Origin: Candidatus Uabimicrobium amorphum
GTDB lineage: Bacteria; Planctomycetota; Uabimicrobiia; Uabimicrobiales; Uabimicrobiaceae
DNA length: 64,000 bases
Assembly: GCF_009002475.1 (NCBI RefSeq)
Contig: NZ_AP019860.1
Location: 1,054,001-1,118,000 of the forward strand
Direction: 5' to 3'
Positions 8,608 to 17,063 of the stretch are shown in pieces (position 1 is the first letter of the stretch; the number at the start of each line of letters is the position of its first letter). The position numbers and the translations under genes are program-made. The notes under the pieces are model-generated. The model was not told the origin of the DNA, ran no database searches, and saw nothing but the letters and a program-made list of their open reading frames with translations.

Positions 8608-9777
8608 TTAATATTGGTTTGGCCAATTATTATCATTGCGAAAGTATTCGCCGTCTTTAAATTCACTGAAGAAATAATATACAAGTGGATGGATAATTTT
8701 TTGCTTGGAGGTATCCGCAACTAAATTGTTTTGCGCCACATAAGTATTGTGTGTTGATGTGTGTACTAAAACATGATACCATGGCTGATTACGTGGCGGC
8801 TGCGTCTGATTTGAATAATACCAGTTGTCATCCGCTTTGCATTTTAGGTCGTAATCAACAACAACACCTCTATATCCGTATTTGGTGTGTTTGACGAGCT
8901 GACCTATATGAAACATGGCATGATCTGTGGTGGGCGTTTCTTTATTATCGTCTTCCACCTCTTTGCGCAACTCTTCAAAATCTTTGAGAAGTTGCAATAT
9001 AAATGCGGCATTTTGTGGCTCGTTTTGGTAACTACGAATTAGGTTTCGCAACGCACGCGACAAGATAATGTTTGTGGAAGATTTTAAATCTTCTTCTGTC
9101 AAATTGGCCGAAAATAAGTTACTAGTGAATAGTAAATGCTTTTCGTCGATAAGTAAACCATTGTTGTAGCAATCGACAAGTACACTGCGATCGTTGTAGT
9201 TTATTTTGGCTAAAAAATGACCGGGGAAATTGTATCCTTCTATATGAAAACCCAATCGTTCACCAATTAGGATGTAGATACTGGCAAGACTAAGTGGTAT
9301 TCCCTTTTTTTCACGGATTACATGGACAAGATTACTATTGAGTGGGGAATGATAATCGTGTTGATTGGCTTTAAGTCCCTCATCTCCAAATAAAAATTGC
9401 GCCAAGGTTATTTCGTTTTTTTCTTGGTGAGTTTGCAGATATTCGTGGGCTATTTGATCGAGTAAGTATTTTACCTTAAAAGGGTATAGCCGTCCATTTT
9501 GAAAAGCCGCCAACCATTCCCATCCTTGCTCTAGTCGGGCAGTTTCATCGTAAATATCAAATAATTTGGGCCAAGTAAACCGTAGCCATTGACGGTTGTG
9601 TTCTTCAAATATACCGTGTAGTATTTCTCGTTGTTTTGCGTTAGGTCGCAACGATTGCCTGGCTAATTCAAGTTCTAAACTAGGACCAAAGCTCAACAAC
9701 TCTTCTAGCACAGTATTCATTACTTCAGGATTTTCATCCTCGATAAGCTGCATTAAATATTTTAGTTGAGAAGACAT
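8608..9777 (-). CDS. SirB1 transglutaminase-like + YccV/HspQ domain protein (FBXO21-like architecture)
   Basis: The 389-residue protein joins an N-terminal SirB1-type transglutaminase-like domain (about 30-260; GIPLSLASIYILIGERLG, then GHFLAKI and VDCYNNG) to a C-terminal YccV/HspQ-like hemimethylated-DNA-binding fold (about 285-389; FHIGQLVKHTKYGYRGVVVDYD). The same domain pair, after an F-box, makes up human FBXO21; bacteria carry it without the F-box. HspQ-fold proteins in proteobacteria modulate protease specificity. A protein quality-control role is therefore possible but not shown. RBS is GGTGA before ATG; this is probably the first gene of the minus-strand unit running to 4452, divergent from the DUF3800-like gene. 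Confidence 0.85.
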   Translation of the reverse strand: MSSQLKYLMQLIEDENPEVMNTVLEELLSFGPSLELELARQSLRPNAKQREILHGIFEEHNRQWLRFTWPKLFDIYDETARLEQGWEWLAAFQNGRLYPFKVKYLLDQIAHEYLQTHQEKNEITLAQFLFGDEGLKANQHDYHSPLNSNLVHVIREKKGIPLSLASIYILIGERLGFHIEGYNFPGHFLAKINYNDRSVLVDCYNNGLLIDEKHLLFTSNLFSANLTEEDLKSSTNIILSRALRNLIRSYQNEPQNAAFILQLLKDFEELRKEVEDDNKETPTTDHAMFHIGQLVKHTKYGYRGVVVDYDLKCKADDNWYYSNQTQPPRNQPWYHVLVHTSTHNTYVAQNNLVADTSKQKIIHPLVYYFFSEFKDGEYFRNDNNWPNQY

Positions 9778-9817
9778 CTTTTCACCATATTGAGATCACA
9801 AAGTAAGAGACAAACAA

Positions 9818-10489
9818 ATGAATATATTTTTATATGTCGATGCTTCTGGACAATCTACAGACTCGCGATTGTGGGGAGTCCTTTTGATTATTGGGCAGTA
9901 TGACAACAACAAACTTCCCTCTATTATAGAAAACTTTTCGCACAATTGCGAAGACTTTCGCGAATTAAAAAGCAAAAGCCTATCCCGAGAAAAATTACAA
10001 GAAATTACTTGTGAGGTACAGCAACAAACACACGCATATTTTCATTGTCAGCGATTCGCCAGAGATAATTATCGCAAAAAACGCGAATCATTTCTCTTTA
10101 AGTTAAAATCTCTACATTTTTCTCCAGGGCAAAATGTAATACAATTTTATAGTAGTCTAAAAAAAGCGAATCAAGTAAAATTTATATGCTTACTTGAAGT
10201 AATTGAAAACGCTTTGTCTAAGTTACCTAAGAGCATTGATGTTGATGAAATAAATATTTATATTGATAATGAGAATTTTCCTCCGGGAAAAAATTTACAG
10301 ATTACCATTAGCGATTATGTTTATGCAACATGGCAACATTCTGCCAAGAAAACCAAAAAAAACAAAACGGTATATACCTACCCCGCTTGCGACTCACAAC
10401 AAATTGCAGGTATTCAAATCATCGATTTATTTCTCGGTTATGTACGTTGTGTTTTTGATTGTGATAACAACATATTTATTGATTTGTAG
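9818..10489 (+). CDS. DUF3800-like (RNase H-fold) hypothetical protein
   Basis: A 223-residue soluble protein. It opens with a strand ending in YVDASGQ and ends with IAGIQIIDLFLGYVR, the same layout as DUF3800 proteins, which begin with a Y(I/V)DESG-like motif and finish with LQ(I/V)ADxxAG. Those acidic residues form a predicted RNase H-like active site. DUF3800 proteins are common in mobile and defence contexts, and here the gene is followed directly by two dispersed repeats. A second acidic strand (EINIYIDNENF, about 146-156) is where the family has further active-site residues. No SD is obvious. Similarity is weak, so this is a fold-level suggestion. Confidence 0.55.
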   Translation: MNIFLYVDASGQSTDSRLWGVLLIIGQYDNNKLPSIIENFSHNCEDFRELKSKSLSREKLQEITCEVQQQTHAYFHCQRFARDNYRKKRESFLFKLKSLHFSPGQNVIQFYSSLKKANQVKFICLLEVIENALSKLPKSIDVDEINIYIDNENFPPGKNLQITISDYVYATWQHSAKKTKKNKTVYTYPACDSQQIAGIQIIDLFLGYVRCVFDCDNNIFIDL

Positions 10490-10507
10490 TACCATGCCCA
10501 ACAGCTC

Positions 10508-10568
10508 GCTGTTGTTTTGTCAAAGTGAAACTACTTCAACTTGCTGTTGGAATTGTACAGTTTGGTCG
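10508..10568 (-). repeat. Dispersed ~61-bp repeat, copy 1 (minus orientation)
   Basis: The reverse complement of this stretch aligns over its length with 34119-34180, about 80% identical by eye with one small indel. Shared blocks include AGTTTCACTT and AAAACAACAGC. It lies 18 bases after the DUF3800-like stop. A shorter related segment (AAAACAACAG followed by TGAGTTGTTT) occurs near 42346-42366. Confidence 0.6.
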
Positions 10569-10689
10569 TGTAAGGTGTTGTATAGTTATTGCTTACGGTT
10601 AAAATCGTAAAATCATTTTGTTTTGTAGTTTCAGAGAACTACAATCTGAAATAAACTCCAGTTTTATTAAAACGGAACTTTCTCCAGGG

Positions 10690-10771
10690 TGTCATTCCTG
10701 CGAAAGCAGGAATCCACAATACAAAGTTGACTTGTAAACGCCTGGATCCCTTATCAAGTAAGGGATGACAC
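10690..10771 (+). repeat. 82-bp intergenic inverted-repeat unit, copy 1
   Basis: The unit opens with TGTCATTCCTGCGAAAGCAG and closes with AAGGGATGACAC; its ends are imperfect inverted repeats and each end forms its own short hairpin (TTCCTGC..GCAGGAA and ATCCCTT..AAGGGAT). Copies of exactly 82 bases occur at 25195-25276 and, inverted, at 48324-48405, sharing the central GACTTGTAAACGCCTGGATCC-like core. This is a REP-like or MITE-like family. The rest of the gap up to the next start at 10810 shows no gene. Confidence 0.85.
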
Positions 10772-10809
10772 AATAAGAGAGTTTTGTAGTTTCAGAACGA
10801 GGCAAAAAC

Positions 10810-12501
10810 ATGAATTTATCTTCAAAACTCTATCTTTTATATCGTATTGTAAAGTGGCGACTAACATGGAATCGACGTGATATCAACTACAAAGGGGCGG
10901 TTGATAATCCTAAGTTTATAAGTGCACGTCAAGCGGTGGAACTCATAAAAGACGATGATGTGTGTATGGTGGCAGGACTCGCAGGTAATCAAAGAATCTC
11001 TGTCATTTCTTGGGCATTGATAGAAAAATTTCACAAGGAAAAACATCCACAAAATTTAAAGCTCATTACCCCAGGAGGACAAGGTGGACGTGGGCGTGTT
11101 CCTGGAACACTGGAAGAATGGGCACTACCGGGAATGGTTTCCACATTAATCTCCGCACATCACGAGACATATCGTTCATTTTTAGAACTCGCCGACAAAA
11201 ATGGGGTGGCGTTGCAATGTATTCCTCAAGGACTTATTGCTCTTTTGGTTGAGGCGCAAAGCAAAGGAGAAAAATATATTTCCACAGAAACCGGCATTGG
11301 TACCTTTTGCGATCCTCGTGTCGAAGGGTCTTGTATTATGGACCCCACAGGAGAGAATATGCAGCTATGCGAGGTCGATGGCGAAAAACTCAAGTATCAC
11401 CTTCCACAAATCAACGTGGCTATTTTTAACGCCCCTGCTGCGGATAGCGAAGGCAATATCTATGTAAAGAATAGTGCGACGATTTGCGAATCGAAATATG
11501 CGGCATTGGCCGCGCGTCGCAACGGCGGTAAGGTAATTGCCAATGTGGGCAAAATAGTGGAAAAAAATGCGGCAGAAATCTATATACCTGCGGAAAATGT
11601 CGACGCTGTTGTTGTAAATCCCATCACCGAACAAACAGGTTTGTACCCACACATTAATTACAGTAAGGATCTAACTGTCCACCCACAATCGGACCTCGAT
11701 TACGGAATCGAAATGATTCGCTTTGTCAACCGTGTGGCTGGTATTACGCCAAAGCGCGGCAAAAAAGATTTCGTGCTGGCGAGATTAGGGGCAAAGATTC
11801 TCGCACAAGCTATTCACAAAGGAGCCTATGTAAATATTGGAACCGGGTTACCCGAAGAGATATGCTACAATTTATACAAAAACAACTGTCATCACGATGT
11901 CAAGTTCTTTACTGAAGCGGGTGCAATTGGTGGGATTCCCGCCCCAGGTATTTTCTTCGGTGCGGCAGCAGCACCCGAAAGCATTGTTTCCTCTCCCGAG
12001 ATTTTTCACAAAACCTACGAAAGGCTAGACGCGACAGTGCTCGGCTTTTTGCAAGTGGATAACAATGGCAATGTCAATGCATCGAAAAAAAGAGAGGGAG
12101 CACAAGGATTTGTCGGGCCAGGTGGATTTATCGATTTTACCAGCGTCTCGCAAAACATCTTTTTCGTCGGCTCATGGATGACCGGAGGAAAATTGAAGAT
12201 AACCGACAATTCTATCTCTATTCAAGCGAAAGGGAAACCAAAGTTTGTAGAAGAGGTGCAACAAATTACTTACAGTGGCAGTGAGGGACTACGTAAGAAA
12301 CAAAATGTATTTTTTATTACACATGTCGGTGTATTTATCTTAGAAAAAGAAGGCATTACACTAAAATATGTGATGCCCGGTATCGATATCGAGAAGGATA
12401 TCTTAAACTTTTCGCCAATGAAGATCGCAGTTGCCGACGATTGCCAAGAAGTAGATCGCTCGATCATTAGCGGTAAAGGTTTTACATTGTCTGTAGTTTA
12501 G
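10810..12501 (+). CDS. Fused family I CoA-transferase (acetate/propionate CoA-transferase type)
   Basis: A 563-residue cytosolic enzyme in which the alpha and beta halves of a family I CoA-transferase are joined. The N-terminal half (about 30-290) has ITPGGQGGRGRVPG-like substrate-loop residues. The C-terminal half (about 320-545) holds TEAGAIGGIPAPG with the catalytic glutamate at E369, the residue that forms the glutamyl-CoA thioester, followed by GFVGPGGFIDF. Relatives move CoA between short-chain acyl-CoAs and free acids such as acetate, propionate or 3-oxoacids. ATG follows GAGGCAAAAAC. The gene stands alone between repeat islands, so the pathway cannot be told from neighbours. The fused length fits the propionate/acetate type rather than split AtoDA. 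Confidence 0.9.
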   Translation: MNLSSKLYLLYRIVKWRLTWNRRDINYKGAVDNPKFISARQAVELIKDDDVCMVAGLAGNQRISVISWALIEKFHKEKHPQNLKLITPGGQGGRGRVPGTLEEWALPGMVSTLISAHHETYRSFLELADKNGVALQCIPQGLIALLVEAQSKGEKYISTETGIGTFCDPRVEGSCIMDPTGENMQLCEVDGEKLKYHLPQINVAIFNAPAADSEGNIYVKNSATICESKYAALAARRNGGKVIANVGKIVEKNAAEIYIPAENVDAVVVNPITEQTGLYPHINYSKDLTVHPQSDLDYGIEMIRFVNRVAGITPKRGKKDFVLARLGAKILAQAIHKGAYVNIGTGLPEEICYNLYKNNCHHDVKFFTEAGAIGGIPAPGIFFGAAAAPESIVSSPEIFHKTYERLDATVLGFLQVDNNGNVNASKKREGAQGFVGPGGFIDFTSVSQNIFFVGSWMTGGKLKITDNSISIQAKGKPKFVEEVQQITYSGSEGLRKKQNVFFITHVGVFILEKEGITLKYVMPGIDIEKDILNFSPMKIAVADDCQEVDRSIISGKGFTLSVV

Positions 12502-12577
12502 GTGGTATTCCTTCTCCCTCAGCATCGTCTTTGGGTTTGAAGGTGGGTTTTTATCGTAAGGATTCTTTCCCCGGATT

Positions 12578-12865
12578 GGTGCCCTCACCATCGAATTAGC
12601 AGTTACAGCGCAGCTGTAAACTGCTATTCTCATACCTCTCCCACAGGGAGAGGTGTAATGCGTCTCTTGTGTAAAAAACTAAATTCGCTTGAGTTGCGGG
12701 TCAAAAGTAGTGATTTAATCAATTTTTTAATTGAGGTTGTATTTTGGCTGCAACAAATAAAACCATAAGATAAATTCAGACGTGTTACGCCTCTCCCTGT
12801 GGGAGAGGCATGAGGCTTGTTGCTTTCAGCGTAGCTGAAATCTACAAGACGATGGTGAGGGCACC
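12578..12865. mobile_element. ~290-bp MITE-like element with 20-bp terminal inverted repeats, copy 1
   Basis: The left end is GGTGCCCTCACCATCGAATT; the right end carries its inverted complement (CGATGGTGAGGGCACC at 12850-12865). Inside are further hairpins: GCAGTTACAGCGCAGCTG.. near the left end, and two CCTCTCCC..GGGAGAGG stems. A second copy at 35761-36051 has the same order of blocks (for example TTGAGTTGCGGGTCAAAAGT). No long open frame with coding character is present, so this is a non-autonomous element. In this copy the flanks extend the inverted repeat outward (near 12520-12577 against the downstream array). Confidence 0.8.
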
Positions 12866-13043
12866 AATTCGGAGAAAGAATCCCTCCCCTCAAACCGAAA
12901 GACGATGGTGAGGGCACCAATTCGGAGAAAGAATCCCTCCCCTCAAACCGAAAGACGATGGTGAGGGCACCAATTCGGAGAAAGAATCTCTCCCCTCAAA
13001 CCGAAAGACGATGGTGAGGGCACCAATACGGAGAAAGAACCCC
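12848..13043. repeat. 53-bp tandem repeat, about 3.7 copies
   Basis: Units begin at 12848, 12901, 12954 and 13007, each opening GACGATGGTGAGGGCACC and running through GGAGAAAGAATC to CAAACCGAAA. The last unit is cut short just before the mscS stop codon (13049). Each unit contains the right terminal repeat of the 290-bp element plus flank, so the array looks like a duplication of the element end. Copies differ by only one or two bases, suggesting recent expansion. Units abut without spacers, so it is not a CRISPR. Confidence 0.9.
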
Positions 13044-13048
13044 TAATC

Positions 13049-14695
13049 TTACGATTCCCCATTTTTATTTTCATCTTCCTGTTCTCTATCCTCTTTATTT
13101 TTGTATATCTTTGTGGTGTTGCGTTTGGCGACATCAGAGGGCTTTAGTCTGCGCGTAACATTGGTGTCACGCGTACTTTCACTGTCACCATCCAAATTGA
13201 AAAATGAATATATTTTATTGAGTATTTTACTAATTTCTGCCTGAGTTTCGTGTACCGCTTCATCAAGGGTCTTTTGCGTGCTGGCTTTGCGTTGTACCAT
13301 TTTTTTGGTAAATTCGGTACTCAGTCGCGGCTTTTTCTTGAGTAGTGGTGACATACTATCTTTACTTACTTCCACGACGGTTGTATCGGTTATGGCCTTC
13401 ACCGTTGCAGAACGTTTTTCTCCGGTGAGAAGCGACATCTCTCCAAATTCCGAGCCTGCGCGCAATTGTGCTACTTCAATTTCAAAATCTCCGTCGTTTT
13501 TTATCACCACAACGGATCCTGAAATGAGGGCGAACAACGAGTCTCCATGGTCACCTTCGCTAATAATGGTCTCGCCAGCTTCGAAAACACGTAGGCGACT
13601 TCCTTCACTGAGTAGATGAATGTCTTCGATGTTGAGCGTTTTAAAAATGTCAATACCTTTTAGATATTCGGAAATACCCGGTTCGTTTATCTGTATTTGT
13701 GGCATATCACTTTTGGCGATGTGCATTTCCGTCATTGCCGGTGAAATACCATGTTTTGCCAATCTCCTTTGAATTTCCGACATGAGACTGGTTTTTCCAC
13801 CCCATTGGGCATTGAAGTCTTCAAAATAAATATAGACCGTATATTTCATTGGACGTCCAACTTCACTTATGTATATACGTGGGGGAGGGTCTTGTAAAAC
13901 CTTGGGCGTTTCTAGACAAGCATTTACCAGTATACGTTGCACAAATTCGGGGTTTATCTTACAATCAATCCATACTTGGAACCACAAAGCATATTTTTTT
14001 TCTGGTAAATCGAAGTTATGCACTATACTACTTGTCGCCACACTGTTGGGAATGACATATATACTGTTATTCCACGACAATAAACGCGTTGTGCGCCACG
14101 TAATGTCGACTACTTTGCCAATGATTCCTTCCTTTACCTCAATCCAGTCACCTATCTGATAAGGTTTTTCTACTGCGATTGCCAAACTGGAGAACAAGTT
14201 GCTGAACATACTTTGCAGTGATAAACCGATGATACCAGCAACAATTCCCGTGGGGATGAGTAGATTGCCGATGGATTTGCCAAAAACAAAGTTGGTAATG
14301 CCATATATGGTGAAAACAACTAAAATAGCGGTGGTGAGGCCACGTAGTAGCCGTGGACTTTCTTCTCCCGTGAGTTTAACAAAGCTTGTCGACCACCAAA
14401 AAAGGTCCAGTGCTTGAATCACTAGCTTTAGCCCCGCGATCCACAACACCGTTAGAAATCCGAGATGTATTTCGTAGAAGTATTTGTCTCCGGCAATTCC
14501 TAGTAACATGAGTTGCAAATCGATAAGTGCGAGTGGAATCAAAATGACGTTGCCAAGCCATGCAAATTCTTTATACGTTTTGCCAATGAATTGGACAACT
14601 ACCAATAAAAAGAGCAGTACTAGAAAAAAAAGTGACACAAAAAACAACGGAATATTGTCTATGGACATTCCAAAAATTTTCAAAAATATCGACAT
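13049..14695 (-). CDS. MscS-family mechanosensitive channel with C-terminal cyclic-nucleotide-binding domain
   Basis: A 548-residue membrane protein with four to five N-terminal helices (about 10-150). The MscS pore and beta domain follow (about 150-330; IGNLLIPTGIVAGIIGLSLQ, then GDWIEV and VVDITWRTTRLL). A cNMP-binding domain (about 345-465) has GDHGDSLFALISGSVVVI and the phosphate-cassette motif FGEMSLLTGEKRSATVKA. The last 80 residues are charged and probably cytoplasmic. MscS channels release solutes on hypo-osmotic shock; fused cNMP domains gate them by ligand in some bacteria. It is the last gene of a three-gene operon, 10 bases after the M48-like gene, and its stop abuts the tandem array. 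Confidence 0.93.
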   Translation of the reverse strand: MSIFLKIFGMSIDNIPLFFVSLFFLVLLFLLVVVQFIGKTYKEFAWLGNVILIPLALIDLQLMLLGIAGDKYFYEIHLGFLTVLWIAGLKLVIQALDLFWWSTSFVKLTGEESPRLLRGLTTAILVVFTIYGITNFVFGKSIGNLLIPTGIVAGIIGLSLQSMFSNLFSSLAIAVEKPYQIGDWIEVKEGIIGKVVDITWRTTRLLSWNNSIYVIPNSVATSSIVHNFDLPEKKYALWFQVWIDCKINPEFVQRILVNACLETPKVLQDPPPRIYISEVGRPMKYTVYIYFEDFNAQWGGKTSLMSEIQRRLAKHGISPAMTEMHIAKSDMPQIQINEPGISEYLKGIDIFKTLNIEDIHLLSEGSRLRVFEAGETIISEGDHGDSLFALISGSVVVIKNDGDFEIEVAQLRAGSEFGEMSLLTGEKRSATVKAITDTTVVEVSKDSMSPLLKKKPRLSTEFTKKMVQRKASTQKTLDEAVHETQAEISKILNKIYSFFNLDGDSESTRDTNVTRRLKPSDVAKRNTTKIYKNKEDREQEDENKNGES

Positions 14696-14705
14696 ACTAA
14701 AATCT

Positions 14706-15590
14706 CTACTTGGTTGCGGTGCGAATAATATTTTTCATTTTCTGTAGACGACCTGTTCTGACAACTAAACCATCTAAATCATACTCTGTAGAAAGTGCAT
14801 ATTGCAAACTTTCGTGGCGTTTTTTCTTTTGCGCATCACTAATGCTAATCTTATCGAGAACCTGCGGTGCAACGCGTGGATCGTAACCCACATCGGTTAT
14901 ATATCTTACGCCAAGCATATCCGCCTCTTGTTGTAATAATATTTCGGGTGTTAGTATCATTTGCTTATGCTCTAAAACCGCTTTATGGAAGTCTTTATCA
15001 GGAACGTCGTGTAGATTGGCAAGTTCTTTGCTCGCTTGGTATAGTATGCGTAACGATTGCGATTTCTTGATGGCGTTGAGCGCCTGTTTTTTGGCGATAG
15101 CTGCTACGGCATGTGCTAGAGCAAACGCCAGTTCTGCTTCCGAATCCAATGCAAGAATTAATCCTGAGGTGATAAATATAAAGCCTCCAGGAACGGCATA
15201 TACATTTTTCTCATTAGAATGAACCACTGCGGTATGATAAATGATACCTGGACGATGACTTTCGCGGCCAATAATATTTGTCAATATATTCATATATAGT
15301 CCAAGTTCTTGATTCATAATTGGTTCGCCAAAACCTGGTGTGGCATACATGGCGAGGCCAACATTTTCTCCGTAGCGTCTTTCGTCTTCGTATGGTATAT
15401 CACTCATTATCAATTTAACGGAACTCAATAATGAAGACGAGGCAGAGGAAGCGTTGCTTACAGATTTAGCTGTCGTATTACCAATCCCTGCTTTTCTTAC
15501 AAGATCTGAATTTAGCGCTTGGTCCATTTCTTTGTCGATGCTTGTGCATGATAAGCATAGTACTGTGCAACACAAATATACTATTTTCAC
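14706..15590 (-). CDS. M48 peptidase-like lipoprotein with degenerate zinc site
   Basis: A 294-residue lipoprotein: signal peptide ending in the lipobox LCLSC (Cys15). The body follows the M48/LoiP-like layout, including VYAVPGGFIFITSGL and AELAFALAH, but the HEXXH zinc motif reads H160-A-V-A-A164. The catalytic Glu and the second His are thus both Ala. The third-ligand region EADMLGVRY (E222) and GYDP are retained. It is probably proteolytically dead, acting as a scaffold or regulator at the membrane. Start GTG overlaps the phosphatase stop by four bases (GTGA), after AAAGGAC, so the two are translationally coupled; mscS follows 10 bases later. Confidence 0.8.
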   Translation of the reverse strand: MKIVYLCCTVLCLSCTSIDKEMDQALNSDLVRKAGIGNTTAKSVSNASSASSSLLSSVKLIMSDIPYEDERRYGENVGLAMYATPGFGEPIMNQELGLYMNILTNIIGRESHRPGIIYHTAVVHSNEKNVYAVPGGFIFITSGLILALDSEAELAFALAHAVAAIAKKQALNAIKKSQSLRILYQASKELANLHDVPDKDFHKAVLEHKQMILTPEILLQQEADMLGVRYITDVGYDPRVAPQVLDKISISDAQKKKRHESLQYALSTEYDLDGLVVRTGRLQKMKNIIRTATK

Positions 15591-16648
15591 TTTTTGTCCT
15601 TTTTTTTGATTTGCAGTTCAGAGGCGCGAATAGTTTGTTTTATCTTAACTTTACCATTTATATCGAAAATTTCTAAGGAGATCTGGACATCGTTGCCAAG
15701 AGTCGTCAATGTAACACCTCCAAAATTTTCGCCCAAGTAAGACTTCATACGGTGTTTGTTAGGTCCCAGTCCTTCCCACACTTCGGTTAAACCACTAGAG
15801 GTTAAATCGTAGATGGGGTACAACCCTGGAGTTTGCACTTTGGATAGTTCTGCCCAGTGGGTATCTCCACTTACGAAAAATACACCATTTGCCTGGGTTT
15901 TGCGAATTAAATTTAGCATACGTTGGTATTCATCAGGCATATTTTGCCATGCTTCCCACCCATTAAAATACGTTAAAAATTGTGTACTTGTGGCAATGAT
16001 GCGTACGGCGGCGGGTTTCTGTAATTCTTTTTCTAACCATTTCCACTGTGTTGCCCCCAGCATAGTTGCGCCCTCATAATTTACCGGAACATATGCCCCC
16101 ATATATTTTTTTTTGCGCTGTAGTTGTTTTTCCTGATCGAGTATACGCAGTAGCGGTGTACGAAAATATCGTACATCGAGCAAAATAATTTGAATTTTTT
16201 TGTCGCCTAACGTATAGAAATAAGAGGTATATATTCCCGGAGTTTTTCTGCGCTGCGACTGTAAGTCTTCCCCAAAAAAATCCAAAAAGATTTGCTGAGA
16301 TTCTTTTTTGCGACTATACGATGCTCCCGCATCATTGTAACCATAATCATGATCATCCCAAGTGGCGATAATCGGGCAGGTTTTTTTCAGCTTTTGAAAT
16401 CCAGGTTCTGCGGAAAAACGTTTGTATTTCGCACGCATGACATCCATATCGGAAGTATCGGCATAAATATTGTCTCCGAGAAATAAGAAGACATCTGGTT
16501 GGGATGCAACAACAGCGTCCCATATTGGCTGCGGCTTGTCTTGGTGGCAACAAGAACCAAACGCCAAGTAAAAGTTTGTTTTGCTTTCTTGGCATATACA
16601 AACGACCGACAGTATTACAAAGATAAATATCACAACAACACGAGACAT
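15587..16648 (-). CDS. PhoD-like alkaline phosphatase / metallophosphoesterase
   Basis: A 353-residue exported protein: signal peptide (about 1-19), then a metallophosphoesterase core of the PhoD type. The core has FGSCCHQDKPQPIWD, FLFLGDNIYAD, IIATWDDHDYGYND and FVSGDTHWAEL, which supply the aspartate, asparagine and histidine metal ligands. PhoD enzymes hydrolyse phosphomonoesters or diesters outside the cytoplasm with Ca and Fe; this shorter variant is widespread in planctomycetes and its substrate is unknown. First gene of the phosphatase/M48-like/MscS operon. ATG follows AAGGG. Confidence 0.9.
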   Translation of the reverse strand: MSRVVVIFIFVILSVVCICQESKTNFYLAFGSCCHQDKPQPIWDAVVASQPDVFLFLGDNIYADTSDMDVMRAKYKRFSAEPGFQKLKKTCPIIATWDDHDYGYNDAGASYSRKKESQQIFLDFFGEDLQSQRRKTPGIYTSYFYTLGDKKIQIILLDVRYFRTPLLRILDQEKQLQRKKKYMGAYVPVNYEGATMLGATQWKWLEKELQKPAAVRIIATSTQFLTYFNGWEAWQNMPDEYQRMLNLIRKTQANGVFFVSGDTHWAELSKVQTPGLYPIYDLTSSGLTEVWEGLGPNKHRMKSYLGENFGGVTLTTLGNDVQISLEIFDINGKVKIKQTIRASELQIKKKDKK

Positions 16649-16744
16649 ACTCTTGACCCTTTACAAAAAATTAGTTTCTACACAAATATGTTAGCGAAAT
16701 TTTAGGCAGGATAACAGGATAAAATTCTTGCGAATATTTCGCAT

Positions 16745-16778
16745 AAAAAAAGCCGTAGTTATTGTGATAACTACGGCT
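16745..16778 (-). terminator. Strong Rho-independent terminator on the minus strand
   Basis: A perfect 12-bp stem (16751-16762 with 16767-16778) around a TGTG loop is followed, on the minus strand, by seven Ts. No recognised minus-strand gene lies upstream of it within 1.2 kb: the FGE-fold gene on that side is on the plus strand. It therefore ends either an unannotated minus-strand transcript or read-through. Confidence 0.8.
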
Positions 16779-16918
16779 ACATCGGCAAAAAACTAATTAT
16801 TTCAGCATTCTTACTGGTTTTAGGTGGTAAAAAATTATTCAAATAATATTTGAATGTCTGCTGTTTGTGAATCGTTTTTGTAAATCTATTGAATAACGCT
16901 CATGTGTAATCATTAGAT
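16745..16918 (-). ncRNA. Candidate small RNA ending at the orphan terminator
   Basis: On the minus strand a perfect TATAAT (16930 down to 16925) lies about 150 bases before the orphan terminator, giving a predicted transcript of roughly 170 nt. No convincing -35 box is seen. The only open frame inside (about 24 codons) has no ribosome-binding site. The interval 16779-17063 holds nothing else except the 5' region of the FGE-fold gene. Confidence 0.25.
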
Positions 16919-17063
16919 GCGGGTATTATAGAGATAAATGTAAGGATTGTTTGTGGGTTTTGTTAAGATTGTGTTAAGTTTTGATATTTTATTTCTAACA
17001 ATAGCGAAGTAAAATTTTTTGTAGGCTTTTATTTTGCACTTAGATGTTATGAGGGAGTAAAAA

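Noticed and set aside
12848..13043. CRISPR array
   Set aside because: Units are directly adjacent with a constant 53-base period and no variable spacers; no cas gene is present.
12630..13134. Minus-strand open frames of 60-100 codons over the repeat island, some with repeated protein sequence
   Set aside because: They run through the 53-bp tandem array and the MITE ends, have no SD, and their repeated peptide is simply the translated repeat.
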